Assembly (NCBI RefSeq): GCF_003150675.1
Contig: NZ_QGGB01000006.1
Coordinates: 1 to 64,000, forward strand
DNA: 64,000 nucleotides
Reading direction: 5' to 3'
From: Rhodohalobacter mucosus
GTDB lineage: Bacteria; Bacteroidota; Rhodothermia; Balneolales; Balneolaceae
Under the pieces are notes generated by a model. That model ran no database searches. It was not told where the DNA came from and saw nothing but the letters and a program-made list of their open reading frames with translations. Shown here in pieces: positions 1 to 8,762 of the stretch. The first letter of the stretch is position 1. Each line of letters begins with the position of its first letter. The position numbers and the translations under genes are program-made.

Positions 1-17
1 AATTTGTCAAAGAGCTC

Positions 18-82
18 AATCAGGGGTTACACCCTGATTATCGCGTCAACATTTGGTCGAAGTTAACTTCGACCAAAATGTT
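18..82. repeat. Two adjacent hairpins
   Basis: An 8-base stem (AATCAGGG / CCCTGATT) spans about 18-39. It is followed by a perfect 26-base palindrome at 52-77 centred on GTTAAC, which extends to about 48-82 if one bulged A is allowed. There is no T-run after either stem, so these are not classical intrinsic terminators. They may be the 3' end of a gene left of the window, a protein-binding palindrome, or one end of a mobile repeat. No coding sequence is supported here. Confidence 0.6.
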
Positions 83-126
83 ATATGTTAACTAAAAACG
101 TCAACCATATTCAGGCATCTACAAGA

Positions 127-175
127 CTGCACCCTGCACCCTGCACCCTGCACCCTGCACCCTGCACTCTGCACC
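127..175. repeat. Heptamer array, CTGCACC units
   Basis: Seven head-to-tail copies of CTGCACC lie at 127-175; one copy carries a C-to-T change. The array sits in the untranslated region upstream of prfA and is the purest heptamer array in the window. Open reading frames across it are repeat artefacts. Confidence 0.9.
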
Positions 176-353
176 CTGCTGCGTGCAGTTCACTTCGTGG
201 GAATCGCCTGCGGCTCGGAGCGCAGTCCCGACCCTTCGGGATAGCCTGTAGCCGGGGAATGAATTCCTCGCTCGTCTGTGCCGTCCTTTGGACTAGGATT
301 GCGACATTAAAAAGACTGTTTGCATTAAGGTTTAAAATTATTGCAGCATTTAT
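176..353. other. Non-coding GC-rich stretch
   Basis: This stretch holds no supportable gene. It contains a near-palindrome at about 255-270 (GGGGAAT / ATTCCTC) and a short CCCTTCGGG hairpin near 232-241. These resemble small interspersed extragenic palindromes. It separates two heptamer arrays. Confidence 0.4.
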
Positions 354-402
354 TTGAACCTTCAACCTTAAACCTTCAACCTTCAACCTTCAACCTTAAA
401 CC
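354..402. repeat. Heptamer array, TTCAACC / TTAAACC units
   Basis: Seven consecutive 7-base units lie at 354-402: TTCAACC or TTAAACC, plus one TTGAACC-like first unit. Units differ at single positions and keep phase. The array ends about 70 bases upstream of the prfA start. Confidence 0.88.
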
Positions 403-470
403 CTTTCCCTTTCGCTTGGTGGTCAGAATTTCAATATCTTGGCTCGTCAGTCAATTGATCAGATCATCTC

Positions 471-1550
471 ATGGATTTAGAAGAAAAACTACAGCAGATA
501 CAACAGCGCTATCACGAGCTCAACCAGGCAATGGCGGACCCGTCCATCTTTGACCGCCCCAGCGAGTATGCGGAGCTCACCAAAGAGCATACCCAGCTAA
601 AGGAACTGGTTGAGGACTTTAAACGGTGGAAGGAGGCCCGAAACCTGCTGGAAGGCAACATGGAGCTGATTGAGGCCAATGAGGATCCGGAGATCACCGA
701 ACTGGCCAGGGAGGAGAACAAAGAGCTGAAGACGGAGCTGGAGGAGCTGGAGGAGGAGATTAAATTCAAATTGATCCCCAAAGATCCGGACGATTCCAAA
801 AACTGCATTGTGGAGATTCGTGCGGGGACCGGGGGTGATGAAGCTGCACTCTTTGCGGGAGATCTTTTTGATATGTATCGCCGCTATGCCGATTCACAGA
901 ACTGGAAAATGAGTGTTCTCTCGGTCACTGACAGTGAAAAGGGAGGCTTTAAAGAGGTGGTTTTTGAGCTTTCGGGAAATGAAGTATATGGAAAAATGAA
1001 GTATGAGAGCGGGGTTCATCGCGTTCAGCGCGTGCCGGAAACGGAGTCGCAGGGGCGTGTTCACACATCTGCTGCTACAGTAGCGGTACTGCCGGAGGTG
1101 AACGATGACGTGGAGATCCGGATTGACATGAAAGATGTTCGCGTGGATACGTTCCGCTCGAGCGGTGCCGGAGGGCAGCATGTAAACAAAACCGATTCCG
1201 CCATTCGTCTCACACACGAACCGAGCGGCGTTGTTGTGGAGTGTCAGCAGGAGCGATCGCAGCATCAGAACAAGGAAAAAGCCCTGGTTATGCTAAAAAC
1301 GAAGCTCTACGATATGGAAATGGAGAAAATAAGATCGGAACGCGCAGCCGACCGTAAAAGCCAGGTGTCAACAGGCGACCGCAGTGCCAAAATTAGAACC
1401 TACAACTTTCCGCAGGGAAGGCTTACCGACCACCGTATCAATCTGACCCTCTATAACCTGGATGATATTATGAAGGGCAACATCGGTGACGTTATCAAAG
1501 CCCTTCGCGTAGAGGATAATCTTGAGAAATTAAATGCAGTGATGAACTGA
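471..1550 (+). CDS. prfA: Peptide chain release factor 1
   Basis: This 359-residue protein is a class I release factor. It recognises UAA/UAG in the ribosomal A site and triggers hydrolysis of peptidyl-tRNA. The GGQ catalytic motif is at residues 234-236, inside the conserved AGGQHVNKTDSAIR block. The stop-codon reading tripeptide P-E-T is at about 189-191 within HRVQRVPETESQGR, the RF1 (PxT) form rather than the RF2 (SPF) form. The N-terminal ~100 residues are an acidic coiled coil, as usual. Length matches the family. The pyrophosphatase gene follows 51 bases downstream on the same strand. Confidence 0.97.
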   Translation: MDLEEKLQQIQQRYHELNQAMADPSIFDRPSEYAELTKEHTQLKELVEDFKRWKEARNLLEGNMELIEANEDPEITELAREENKELKTELEELEEEIKFKLIPKDPDDSKNCIVEIRAGTGGDEAALFAGDLFDMYRRYADSQNWKMSVLSVTDSEKGGFKEVVFELSGNEVYGKMKYESGVHRVQRVPETESQGRVHTSAATVAVLPEVNDDVEIRIDMKDVRVDTFRSSGAGGQHVNKTDSAIRLTHEPSGVVVECQQERSQHQNKEKALVMLKTKLYDMEMEKIRSERAADRKSQVSTGDRSAKIRTYNFPQGRLTDHRINLTLYNLDDIMKGNIGDVIKALRVEDNLEKLNAVMN

Positions 1551-1551
1551 T

Positions 1552-1579
1552 CCGTTCATGTAACTGAAACATGAAACGG
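1552..1579. other. Intergenic hairpin between prfA and ppa
   Basis: CCGTTCATGT pairs with ACATGAAACGG across a short loop, with one bulged A. There is no following U-tract, so it is more likely an RNA-stabilising or attenuating hairpin than a full terminator. Confidence 0.4.
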
Positions 1580-1601
1580 GATATCCAATAAAGAAATCCA
1601 T

Positions 1602-2213
1602 ATGAACTTTCCCAATCCCTTTTACCGCTGGCGCCCCCACCCATGGCATGGTCTTGATATCGGCGAAGACTCGCCTTCCGTAGTCAGCGCATTTATTGAA
1701 GTAACTTCATTCGACGCCATTAAATATGAAGTGGATAAACTGACCGGCTACATGCGTGTAGACCGCCCCCAGCGCAGCTCCTCCATGCCACCTTCACTCT
1801 ACGGCTTTATTCCGCGCACCTACTGCGGCGACCGGATTGGCAAGCTCTCTTCCAAAACGGATGTGGGTGACGGCGATCCGCTTGATATCTGCGTTCTCAG
1901 TGAGCGGCCGATCGACCGCGCAGAGGTGATTTTGAGTGCACGCGTAATCGGGGGACTGCATATGATCGATCAGGGCGAGGCAGACGATAAAATCATTTCG
2001 GTTCTGGAGAATGACCAATACTATAAAAATGTGCAGGAGATCGACGATCTGCCGGACGTGCTGATAGAGCGGCTTCGACACTACTTTGGAACCTACAAGC
2101 TGATTCCGGGACAGGAATCGGATGTATATGTAGATCGGGTGTACGGTCGCGAAGAGGCTTTTCGTGTTATTGAAGCATCGGTAGAGGATTATAAAGACAT
2201 GTTCGGAGAATAA
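1602..2213 (+). CDS. ppa: Inorganic pyrophosphatase (family I)
   Basis: This 203-residue cytosolic enzyme hydrolyses pyrophosphate to phosphate and so pulls biosynthetic reactions forward. The metal-binding signature DGDPLD is at residues 90-95, preceded by [10 protein letters not shown] at about 67-76. Further acidic ligands follow in GEADDKII at about 124-131. These are typical of soluble family I enzymes. It lies 51 bases after prfA on the same strand and may be cotranscribed. AT-rich DNA follows (2214-2445), containing two copies of TTATTAAAATTTT. Confidence 0.94.
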   Translation: MNFPNPFYRWRPHPWHGLDIGEDSPSVVSAFIEVTSFDAIKYEVDKLTGYMRVDRPQRSSSMPPSLYGFIPRTYCGDRIGKLSSKTDVGDGDPLDICVLSERPIDRAEVILSARVIGGLHMIDQGEADDKIISVLENDQYYKNVQEIDDLPDVLIERLRHYFGTYKLIPGQESDVYVDRVYGREEAFRVIEASVEDYKDMFGE

Positions 2214-2445
2214 TTCCTGTTTTTTAAAAATTTAAATTAAATAAAATCAGGTTTTTAAATGAATTATTGTCTGAAATCGATGCACTATTATTAAAATTTT
2301 GCAGGTCCCCATTGACTTTTCGGACAGGAACCATTTAATTCTTTTATTAAAATTTTCTAATATTTACAGACTGTGTAGGGTGACTGGGATTTAACAGATG
2401 GCTTTTTGGTACAAAAAGCCCTGTTTGTACAAATATAAAATATAC

Positions 2446-4470
2446 ATGGTATCAAAAAATTTGCTCATTGCTGCGGTTTTGACGCTTCAATTCATGCCTG
2501 GAATATGTTTGGCCGGTGATGATCCTCTGGAACCGGCAGATCAGGAAAAAACCGGTCAGTACTACATTTATAACGCAGATACCGAAACATTCAGTGCTGT
2601 ACCGCAAACAGAGGAAGGAGTTGATTCACTTCTGACACTCTCTGCAGAGCTGCACGATAAAAACTCCAGGCTCTCCTTTATCTCCGCCCGTGAAGCGCTT
2701 CTTCTCTCCGAATCCATTTCATATACCGACGGGAGGGCGCGTGCGCTGAATATGGTAGCGAATAAGTATCTTGACTTCGGTGACTATGAGCACGCCCTTC
2801 AGCACTACCTCCAGGCTATGGAGCTCGAAAACGAACTTGGAAACCGCGAACGTGCTGCCGCACTGATGAACAACATTGCACTTGTTCACCTGGAACAGAA
2901 AAATTACGAACGTGCAGCTGATTTTTTGTCCTCCAGCATCACGCTTCACGGTGAGATAGGACTGGGTGACCAGGTGTATCTTATGCTAAACAATCTGGGC
3001 GTAATTCAGCGGCGACAGGGCAATTATGATGAAGCGCTAAGTCATTTCAGGGAATCGCAGCAGCAGGCACTGGATGTGGCTTCAGACACACTGGTTCATA
3101 TGGTGGCTACGCTCAATATCGGCAATACGCTAAGGAACATGGGCGAGCTGGATGAAGCGATCGGATACCTCTTAAAAGCCAATCAATATTTTGACCGCAA
3201 CGAGCTCACCCTGCATCAGATTACGTCCTATTTATTTTTGGGACAGCTCTATCTCGACAGGAGGGAAACGGAAACCGCTATCGAGTATGCGGCGAAAAGC
3301 CTGGAATTGTCAACCGGGGAAAATCAGCGCGAAAGAATCAAGGATGCCCATGAACTGCTTGCCTCTATCCATGAACTGGAAGGTGACATGCAGAGAGCCT
3401 ATGAGCACTTTACGCTCTATCACCAGTACAGTGATACGCTGTACAATATTCAGAAGAGCAATCTTCTGCAGGAGATGCAGACCCGGTTTGACGTTGAGCA
3501 AAAAAATCGCGATCTGGAGCTGCTAAGCAAAGAATTTGCCCTTCAGGAAGCCAGTATTGCCCAGCAGGACCAAATTCGCAAATCCCTGATAGCTGGCATT
3601 GTACTGCTCTTCGTCATTGCGTCGCTGCTGATCTACATGAACCGGCAAAAGAAACGGGGCAATAAACTGCTGAAAAAAAGAAGGGAAGAGATCGCACGGC
3701 AGAATGCAAAGCTGGCTGATTTGAACAAGGAAAAGGATGAATTTCTTAGCATCATTGCGCACGATTTAAGAAATCCGGTCACGGTAGTCAAAACCGCCGT
3801 CGAGCTTATTGAGACGGAGGAGAACCCTACGCAAAAAAATCTGGAGGAGTACACGGATCTGATTCACATTTCCACAGACAGAATGATGAACCTGCTGAAT
3901 AACCTGCTGGATGTGCAATCGATGGGGCATACTAAATCAAGGTCGCTGAGAATGCAGAAGCTGGACGTGGACGATCTTCTGGAAGAGTCGCTTACTCACT
4001 ACCGGCGTTCAGCATCTGCCAAGGAAATTACGATTAACCGGCATTCGGAAGGGGAGGAAGCCGTAATTATGGGGGATGAGGGCATCTTTGTGCGGATTAT
4101 GGATAACCTGATCTCAAATGCCATCAAATACTCCCCGATGGGTTCTGATGTATCAATCCACAGAAAAACGTTTGAAGACAGAATCCGTATTTCAGTGATT
4201 GACCAGGGACCGGGTATCTCAGCGGAGGAACGCGAAAAGCTATTTGGTAAATTTTCAAAACTTTCCAGCAAACCGACCGGAAATGAAAAATCCACCGGAT
4301 TAGGATTGTACATCGTAAAAAAACTGGTACGCTCGATGGACGGTTTTGTAGGCTGTATCAGCAAGGAGGGAGAGGGATCTGAATTTTATGTAGAATTCTC
4401 AGTTGCCGGAACAGGAGATCCGGAGAATCTGAACGTACCGGCCGGTAATCTGAATGAAAATGTGACGTAG
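2446..4470 (+). CDS. TPR-containing sensor histidine kinase
   Basis: Starting at the ATG at 2446 gives 674 residues with a clear signal peptide (hydrophobic MVSKNLLIAAVLTLQF start). An in-frame ATG at 2398 would put a charged stretch before the signal and is less likely. Residues ~60-350 are tandem tetratricopeptide repeats, expected in the periplasm. One membrane helix lies at ~380-398. A coiled coil and HisKA domain follow, with the phospho-acceptor His439 in IIAHDLRNP, then HATPase_c with an N-box (NLISNAIKYSP), G1 (DQGPGIS) and G2 (GLGLYIVKKL). No response regulator lies next to it, so its partner is unknown. The architecture is common in Bacteroidota. Confidence 0.88.
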   Translation: MVSKNLLIAAVLTLQFMPGICLAGDDPLEPADQEKTGQYYIYNADTETFSAVPQTEEGVDSLLTLSAELHDKNSRLSFISAREALLLSESISYTDGRARALNMVANKYLDFGDYEHALQHYLQAMELENELGNRERAAALMNNIALVHLEQKNYERAADFLSSSITLHGEIGLGDQVYLMLNNLGVIQRRQGNYDEALSHFRESQQQALDVASDTLVHMVATLNIGNTLRNMGELDEAIGYLLKANQYFDRNELTLHQITSYLFLGQLYLDRRETETAIEYAAKSLELSTGENQRERIKDAHELLASIHELEGDMQRAYEHFTLYHQYSDTLYNIQKSNLLQEMQTRFDVEQKNRDLELLSKEFALQEASIAQQDQIRKSLIAGIVLLFVIASLLIYMNRQKKRGNKLLKKRREEIARQNAKLADLNKEKDEFLSIIAHDLRNPVTVVKTAVELIETEENPTQKNLEEYTDLIHISTDRMMNLLNNLLDVQSMGHTKSRSLRMQKLDVDDLLEESLTHYRRSASAKEITINRHSEGEEAVIMGDEGIFVRIMDNLISNAIKYSPMGSDVSIHRKTFEDRIRISVIDQGPGISAEEREKLFGKFSKLSSKPTGNEKSTGLGLYIVKKLVRSMDGFVGCISKEGEGSEFYVEFSVAGTGDPENLNVPAGNLNENVT

Positions 4471-4785
4471 CGTACATTTTAAGCACATCGTGTCTCCAAA
4501 AGCTTGTTTTGCCTCGCCAACCGTGGGAAAGATCTGCAATCAGATTCAGCCTTGCCGCTCTTCCCGGCTGAATCCGGTTCCCTATAAAAAACTCTTTTTA
4601 TTACATTTCATGAAAGATGACAGCGTCTTTCAAACGGCAGACTGGGTGCAGTACGATGCCGGTTGCGTCTTGACAGGTTCAGCCGAATCTGCTAATGTTC
4701 TTAACGGGTACGTAATTTCTGCTTTCCGGCTTGTCCGGTGGTATGGCACCTTGTCCAAAAAATTAACCTGAAACCGGAATTCACA
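4471..4785. other. Gene-free gap before the ATPase-GNAT gene
   Basis: This 315-base gap contains a possible 93-codon frame (4490-4771) with no recognisable domain and poor composition, which I do not accept as a gene. No clear terminator or repeat was seen. It probably holds the promoter of the downstream ATPase-GNAT/STAS pair. Confidence 0.4.
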
Positions 4786-6261
4786 ATGAAACAACCGGAC
4801 GCCACATTAAATCTTACCTCCGACGTTAATGTAATCGGGTCGGCAGTAGATTTTACCTATAAGTGGTGTGTGAACGCAGGATTGGCAGAAGATGATGCCG
4901 TTCGGGTGACGCAGGCTCTGGATGAAATCGTCACTGATATTGTTCTTTTCGCTTATCCTGAACAGAAGGAGCCCGGTCATTTTGAAGTGCATTTCAGAAG
5001 CGACTCTTCAAGCGTTCAGATAACAGTTCACGAGTATGGCGAGCCTTTCGATCCCGACCGGCATCATTATGATTCCAATAAAGCCATTGAGGAGGGTGAA
5101 TTTGAAGGTGCCGGGTTCGAACTCGTCAAATATCTGACCGATGAATTTACCTTCGAAAACCGTGGCGCAGAAGGTAAAATCTTTCACCTTATCAAATATA
5201 TCATCACCGACCGGGAACCGGATCTGTTACCGGAAGAGTCACCCGATACTGAAAAAACTGAGCTCGACCACGAGGAGTTTATCGTAGCTCCGATTGATGC
5301 ACACGATGCAGAGGACATTGCAAAGCTGGTGTACAGATCCTACGGGTACAGCTACCCGAATGAAGATCTCTATTTCCCGAAACGAATTGCAATGGCTGTG
5401 ATCCGAAAGAAAAAGATCGGTGTAATTGCGCGAACAAATGAAGACCGGCCGGCCGGATATTTTGCGATTCTGGAAACGAGCGACTCGGACGTTGGCGAAG
5501 TGGGCGAAGCCGTGGTTGCACCCGCATTTCGCAGGAAAGGACTATTCAAAAAGATGATGGAGATGCTGATAGAGAGTGCTAAAGAGAGCAAGCTCCAGGG
5601 AATTTTTGGAAAGGCTATCGGCATACACGATATCAGTCAGAAGGTGAATCAGCAATACGGATTCAAAACAACAGGCATTCTGCTGGCAGATTTTCCGGCA
5701 GTTCATCTCTATGAACTTCTGGACCCCTATCCGCAGCCCGTTTCAGAGATTGTAGATTTTCTGATACTTAAAAAAGATCATAACCAAAAGATCTACCTGC
5801 CGAATCAATACCGCGATCTGCTGAGCGATATTTATGCTCAATTTGATGTGAAACCCGATTTTAAGGAACCCGAAAGCGATCCCGCTCGTGCACCGTTTTC
5901 TGATATTGACATGAAGGTTGATTACAATCAGAAAAACTCGCTTCTGATTCTCCGTTCTGCGGGAAGAAACGTACTGAACACGATCGAACAGAAGTTCGCC
6001 TACCTGAAAACAAGGAAAATAAATATTATTTACATCGATCTGCCGCTGGAGGATCCCGTAACGCCCACGCTTGTTGAACCCCTGCGGAAGATGGGATTTG
6101 TTTTTTCAGGTTTGATGCCGCATTTCCACAAGGGAAAAGACCACCTTCGGATGCAGCACGTACTCTGTAAACTTGATCTGTCACTGATTGTAACCTACTC
6201 GGAAATGTCGGAACGGGTTCTCAGTCAGGTAAAAAAGGAGGTTGAAAATGGAGCACAGTAA
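4786..6261 (+). CDS. RsbW-like ATPase fused to GNAT acetyltransferase
   Basis: I use the ATG at 4786 (491 residues), because the ATG at 4738 adds a non-conserved leader. Residues ~5-145 form an anti-sigma-factor-like HATPase domain. ALDEIVTDIVLFAYP occupies the N-box position, with Asp where Asn is usual, and GAGFELVKYLTDEF is the G-box region. After an acidic linker, residues ~165-310 look like a GNAT N-acetyltransferase with an acetyl-CoA loop (VVAPAFRRKGLFKKMME). A further ~170 C-terminal residues are unassigned. The gene overlaps the STAS gene by 14 bases. The pair suggests partner switching, in which STAS binding or phosphorylation would control the ATPase and possibly the acetyltransferase. 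That role is inferred; the domains are read from sequence. Confidence 0.78.
   Translation: MKQPDATLNLTSDVNVIGSAVDFTYKWCVNAGLAEDDAVRVTQALDEIVTDIVLFAYPEQKEPGHFEVHFRSDSSSVQITVHEYGEPFDPDRHHYDSNKAIEEGEFEGAGFELVKYLTDEFTFENRGAEGKIFHLIKYIITDREPDLLPEESPDTEKTELDHEEFIVAPIDAHDAEDIAKLVYRSYGYSYPNEDLYFPKRIAMAVIRKKKIGVIARTNEDRPAGYFAILETSDSDVGEVGEAVVAPAFRRKGLFKKMMEMLIESAKESKLQGIFGKAIGIHDISQKVNQQYGFKTTGILLADFPAVHLYELLDPYPQPVSEIVDFLILKKDHNQKIYLPNQYRDLLSDIYAQFDVKPDFKEPESDPARAPFSDIDMKVDYNQKNSLLILRSAGRNVLNTIEQKFAYLKTRKINIIYIDLPLEDPVTPTLVEPLRKMGFVFSGLMPHFHKGKDHLRMQHVLCKLDLSLIVTYSEMSERVLSQVKKEVENGAQ
6235..6241 (+). promoter_or_regulatory. Strong Shine-Dalgarno for the STAS gene
   Basis: AAGGAGG lies six bases before the ATG at 6248, inside the end of the upstream coding sequence. 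It decides the start at 6248 over the in-frame TTG at 6242 and supports translational coupling of the two genes. Confidence 0.75.
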
Positions 6262-6538
6262 CCAGGGAAAGTTTACGCGCGTGAAAATTGCCAGAGACTT
6301 TAACCTTCTGACGGTACGTGAACTGGAGAGAAGCTTCTTTAAATGCGATCACCTTGAACTCGATCTCGCTACGTGCCGCTTCGTTGACAGTGAAGCCATC
6401 GTCTACATCCACCGGCAGATTAACTCGGGTACGGTTATTCGGCTTATGAATTCGCCGCCTATACTGAAGGAGTGTCTTCGTATATTGGAAGTGGAGGAGG
6501 CATGGAGAAAAAATAAGAATCTAATTTTTAATGGCTAA
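6248..6538 (+). CDS. STAS-domain protein (anti-anti-sigma-like)
   Basis: This 96-residue protein has the pattern of a single STAS domain: a beta strand (LELDLATCRFVDS), then a helix, then IRLMNSPPILKECLRIL. The DS pair of the usual phosphorylation loop is present as VDSEA, though the residues after it are not the common S/T-G. It overlaps the ATPase-GNAT gene and is very probably its antagonist or substrate, by analogy with SpoIIAA/RsbV and their kinases. The fold assignment is moderate because the protein is short and divergent. Confidence 0.65.
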   Translation: MEHSNQGKFTRVKIARDFNLLTVRELERSFFKCDHLELDLATCRFVDSEAIVYIHRQINSGTVIRLMNSPPILKECLRILEVEEAWRKNKNLIFNG

Positions 6539-6551
6539 GAACGCCTGAATT

Positions 6552-7136
6552 ATGCAAACCATCAGCACAGATCACCCCATATGGGAAAGATTCTTTACCG
6601 TAAATCCGCTGGTCATTGTGGGCAGCAAAGAGGAGGATGGCCGTTATGATCTTGCCCCCAAACACATGGCCTTTCCAATGGGCTGGAAAAACTACTTCGG
6701 GTTTGTGTGTACACCCAGGCACGGTACGTATCAGAATATCAAGCGGACGGGAGAGTTCAGCGTCAGCTATCCAAAACCCTCGCAGGTGGTCATCACAAGC
6801 CTTACCGCAACCCCGCGCTGTGATGACGATACCAAACCCGGCCTTGCCGTCTTGCCGCAGGTTCCGGCAGAGACGATCGACTCGGTTTTTGTTGAAGATT
6901 CGTACTTGCAGCTCGAGTGCACGCTTGGCAAAATTATCGATGGATTCGGAGAAAACAGCCTGATCACGGGTCGTGTGGTCCGTGCATACGTGGATGAGGA
7001 TTCCTTAAGGAGCGAAGGAAAGGACGATAATGATCTGATATTTAATGAACCCCTGTTGGCCTACCTCGCACCCGGAAGATATTCTGTGATAAAACAGAGT
7101 CAGTCATTTCCATTTCCGAAAGATTTTAAAAAATAG
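6552..7136 (+). CDS. Flavin reductase-like (FMN-binding) protein
   Basis: This 194-residue protein resembles the flavin-reductase-like / flavoredoxin family. It has an N-terminal substrate-side segment (VNPLVIVGSKEEDGRYDLAPKHM), then GFVCTPRHGTYQNIKRTGEFSVSYP, a typical FMN-phosphate binding region. It may reduce flavin or bind FMN for a partner oxidase. It starts 13 bases after the STAS gene and ends 4 bases before the peptidase gene, so it is probably in the same transcript. Substrate is unknown. Confidence 0.8.
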   Translation: MQTISTDHPIWERFFTVNPLVIVGSKEEDGRYDLAPKHMAFPMGWKNYFGFVCTPRHGTYQNIKRTGEFSVSYPKPSQVVITSLTATPRCDDDTKPGLAVLPQVPAETIDSVFVEDSYLQLECTLGKIIDGFGENSLITGRVVRAYVDEDSLRSEGKDDNDLIFNEPLLAYLAPGRYSVIKQSQSFPFPKDFKK

Positions 7137-7140
7137 TTGT

Positions 7141-8322
7141 ATGAACTCGAAACCAGCCGAGATTGCAGCGTGGATTCGGAGCCGGAAATCGGAATTCACG
7201 GAACTGCTCCGCAAAATGGTGGAGATGGAAACGCCCTCCACGCGTCCCGAAACCATGGAATCAATCTTCACATGGTTCACAGACCAGTTTGAAAGTATCG
7301 GTTACCGGTCGGTTCGGATTCCCGGAAAAGACACTGCCGGACAGCTTCTTTCAATCCCTTCAGAACGCAGAAAGAACACGCCGAATCAGCTGCTGATAGG
7401 TCACTGTGATACCGTCTGGCCGCTGCACACACTAAAATCCATGCCCTGCGAGCTTAAAAACGGACAGATGAGCGGTCCGGGCATCTACGATATGAAGGCA
7501 GGATTGCTTGAAATCCTTTTTGCCCTTAAAACGATCGATCATATGGGTCTGAAGCCGGAGGTTACCCCGGTTGTGTTTATCACGTCCGACGAAGAGATTG
7601 GCAGTTTTGAGTCGCGAAGCAATATCATGCGGCTCTCAAACATTGCTGACCGGTGCTTTGTGCTGGAACCGGCACTTGGAATTGACGGCAGGATTAAGAC
7701 AAGCCGCAAAGGGGTCGGTAACTATTTCATTACGGTTCATGGAAAGCCCGCTCATTCCGGACTTTCACCCGAACAGGGAAGGAGCGCTATCGTTGAGATG
7801 ACCTATATCATCCAGATGCTTTACGACCTGAACGACCCTGAAAAAGGAACCACTGTGAATGTAGGTACCATTCAGGGCGGGGAACGAGTGAATGTGATCG
7901 CGGCAAAAAGCACCATTGAAGTGGACGTGCGGATCGCCAAAAAAGAGGAGGCCCGGAAAATTGATGAGGCAATCCGAAATATCGTGCCCCGGAGCGATGG
8001 CGTCAGTATTACCGTAGAGGGCGGAATTGACCGGATGCCCATGGAGAAAACAAAGGGCACCGAAATACTTTGGGACCGAGCTCAGGCTTTGGGCAGCCGG
8101 ATAGGTATTAAGCTGGCTGACGGCATGTCGGGCGGGGCTTCCGATGGTAATCTTACCAACATGGTAACCCCTACGCTTGACGGACTCGGCGCTGTGGGAG
8201 ATGGGGCACATGCAGAACACGAGCACATACTGATCGATGAAACATTGAACCGTGCCGTGCTTTTGACTCTTTTGATTCTGGAACCGCCGCTGCAGATTGT
8301 GAACGCCCCCGAATCACGTTAG
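7141..8322 (+). CDS. M20-family metallopeptidase (glutamate carboxypeptidase-like)
   Basis: This 393-residue protein is a di-zinc M20 hydrolase. Metal ligands are visible in GHCDTVWP (~89-96), GPGIYDMKAG (~117-126), the catalytic SDEEIGS (~149-155), EPALGIDG (~178-185), and a C-terminal His in AHAEHEHI. A lid/dimerisation domain lies between (GKPAHSGLSPEQGRSA). The closest family by pattern is carboxypeptidase G2-like. It ends with a 4-base convergent overlap with the lipoprotein gene. No signal peptide is seen, so it is probably cytosolic. Confidence 0.85.
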   Translation: MNSKPAEIAAWIRSRKSEFTELLRKMVEMETPSTRPETMESIFTWFTDQFESIGYRSVRIPGKDTAGQLLSIPSERRKNTPNQLLIGHCDTVWPLHTLKSMPCELKNGQMSGPGIYDMKAGLLEILFALKTIDHMGLKPEVTPVVFITSDEEIGSFESRSNIMRLSNIADRCFVLEPALGIDGRIKTSRKGVGNYFITVHGKPAHSGLSPEQGRSAIVEMTYIIQMLYDLNDPEKGTTVNVGTIQGGERVNVIAAKSTIEVDVRIAKKEEARKIDEAIRNIVPRSDGVSITVEGGIDRMPMEKTKGTEILWDRAQALGSRIGIKLADGMSGGASDGNLTNMVTPTLDGLGAVGDGAHAEHEHILIDETLNRAVLLTLLILEPPLQIVNAPESR

Positions 8323-8750
8323 TTATCAACGAGGGTGTCGGCAGCTTCTGTATTCAGGGAATCCCGTATGCGTTCCGTTTCCAGGTTCAGCCTGAACTGC
8401 TTCTCGGCCTCCTGAATGCTGTCGCGTTCAGCTCGCAGCCTGTCACTGTACTCTTCAATACGAAGCATCTGGTTTTGCATGTTTCTCTGGTAATAATCGT
8501 GCGCAGACCGAAACTCTTCCCGCGTAACCCCGTATTTCTGGAAGATGCTGTCGCGAAGCTCCGCGGGTGTGCGATCACCAAGCTGGCTTTCATCCATATG
8601 GTTCACGATCGTGAGCTCAATCAGCACATCTCCGTACACCTCTTCCTCCAGAACATCCGGCTCCGTGCTGCACCCCTGAATGGCTGCAGCGACAAGCAAC
8701 AGAAGAAAAATGATTATTGAACCGCGTATGATGGATAAGATTCGGGTCAA
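8319..8750 (-). CDS. DUF4296-like lipoprotein
   Basis: This 143-residue protein has a hydrophobic signal ending in a lipobox (AAAIQGC, Cys at ~27), so it is probably anchored to a membrane. The body has LIELTIVNH, YGVTREEFRSAHDYYQRN and a long charged coiled coil, matching DUF4296-type lipoproteins of Bacteroidota, whose function is unknown. It is followed 12 bases upstream on the same strand by an SDR gene. Confidence 0.72.
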   Translation of the reverse strand: MTRILSIIRGSIIIFLLLLVAAAIQGCSTEPDVLEEEVYGDVLIELTIVNHMDESQLGDRTPAELRDSIFQKYGVTREEFRSAHDYYQRNMQNQMLRIEEYSDRLRAERDSIQEAEKQFRLNLETERIRDSLNTEAADTLVDN

Positions 8751-8762
8751 AACAGGTTCTGT

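Noticed and set aside
127-402. Possible CRISPR array
   Set aside because: Units are 7 bases with no spacers and no cas genes are nearby; the same holds for all arrays in the window.
85-553. Three short reading frames before prfA (85-357, 341-553 plus; 111-386 minus)
   Set aside because: They are translations of heptamer arrays (repeating Leu-His-Pro-Ala-Pro-Cys or Asn-Leu-Gln-Pro-Ser) and have no domain or ribosome-binding site.
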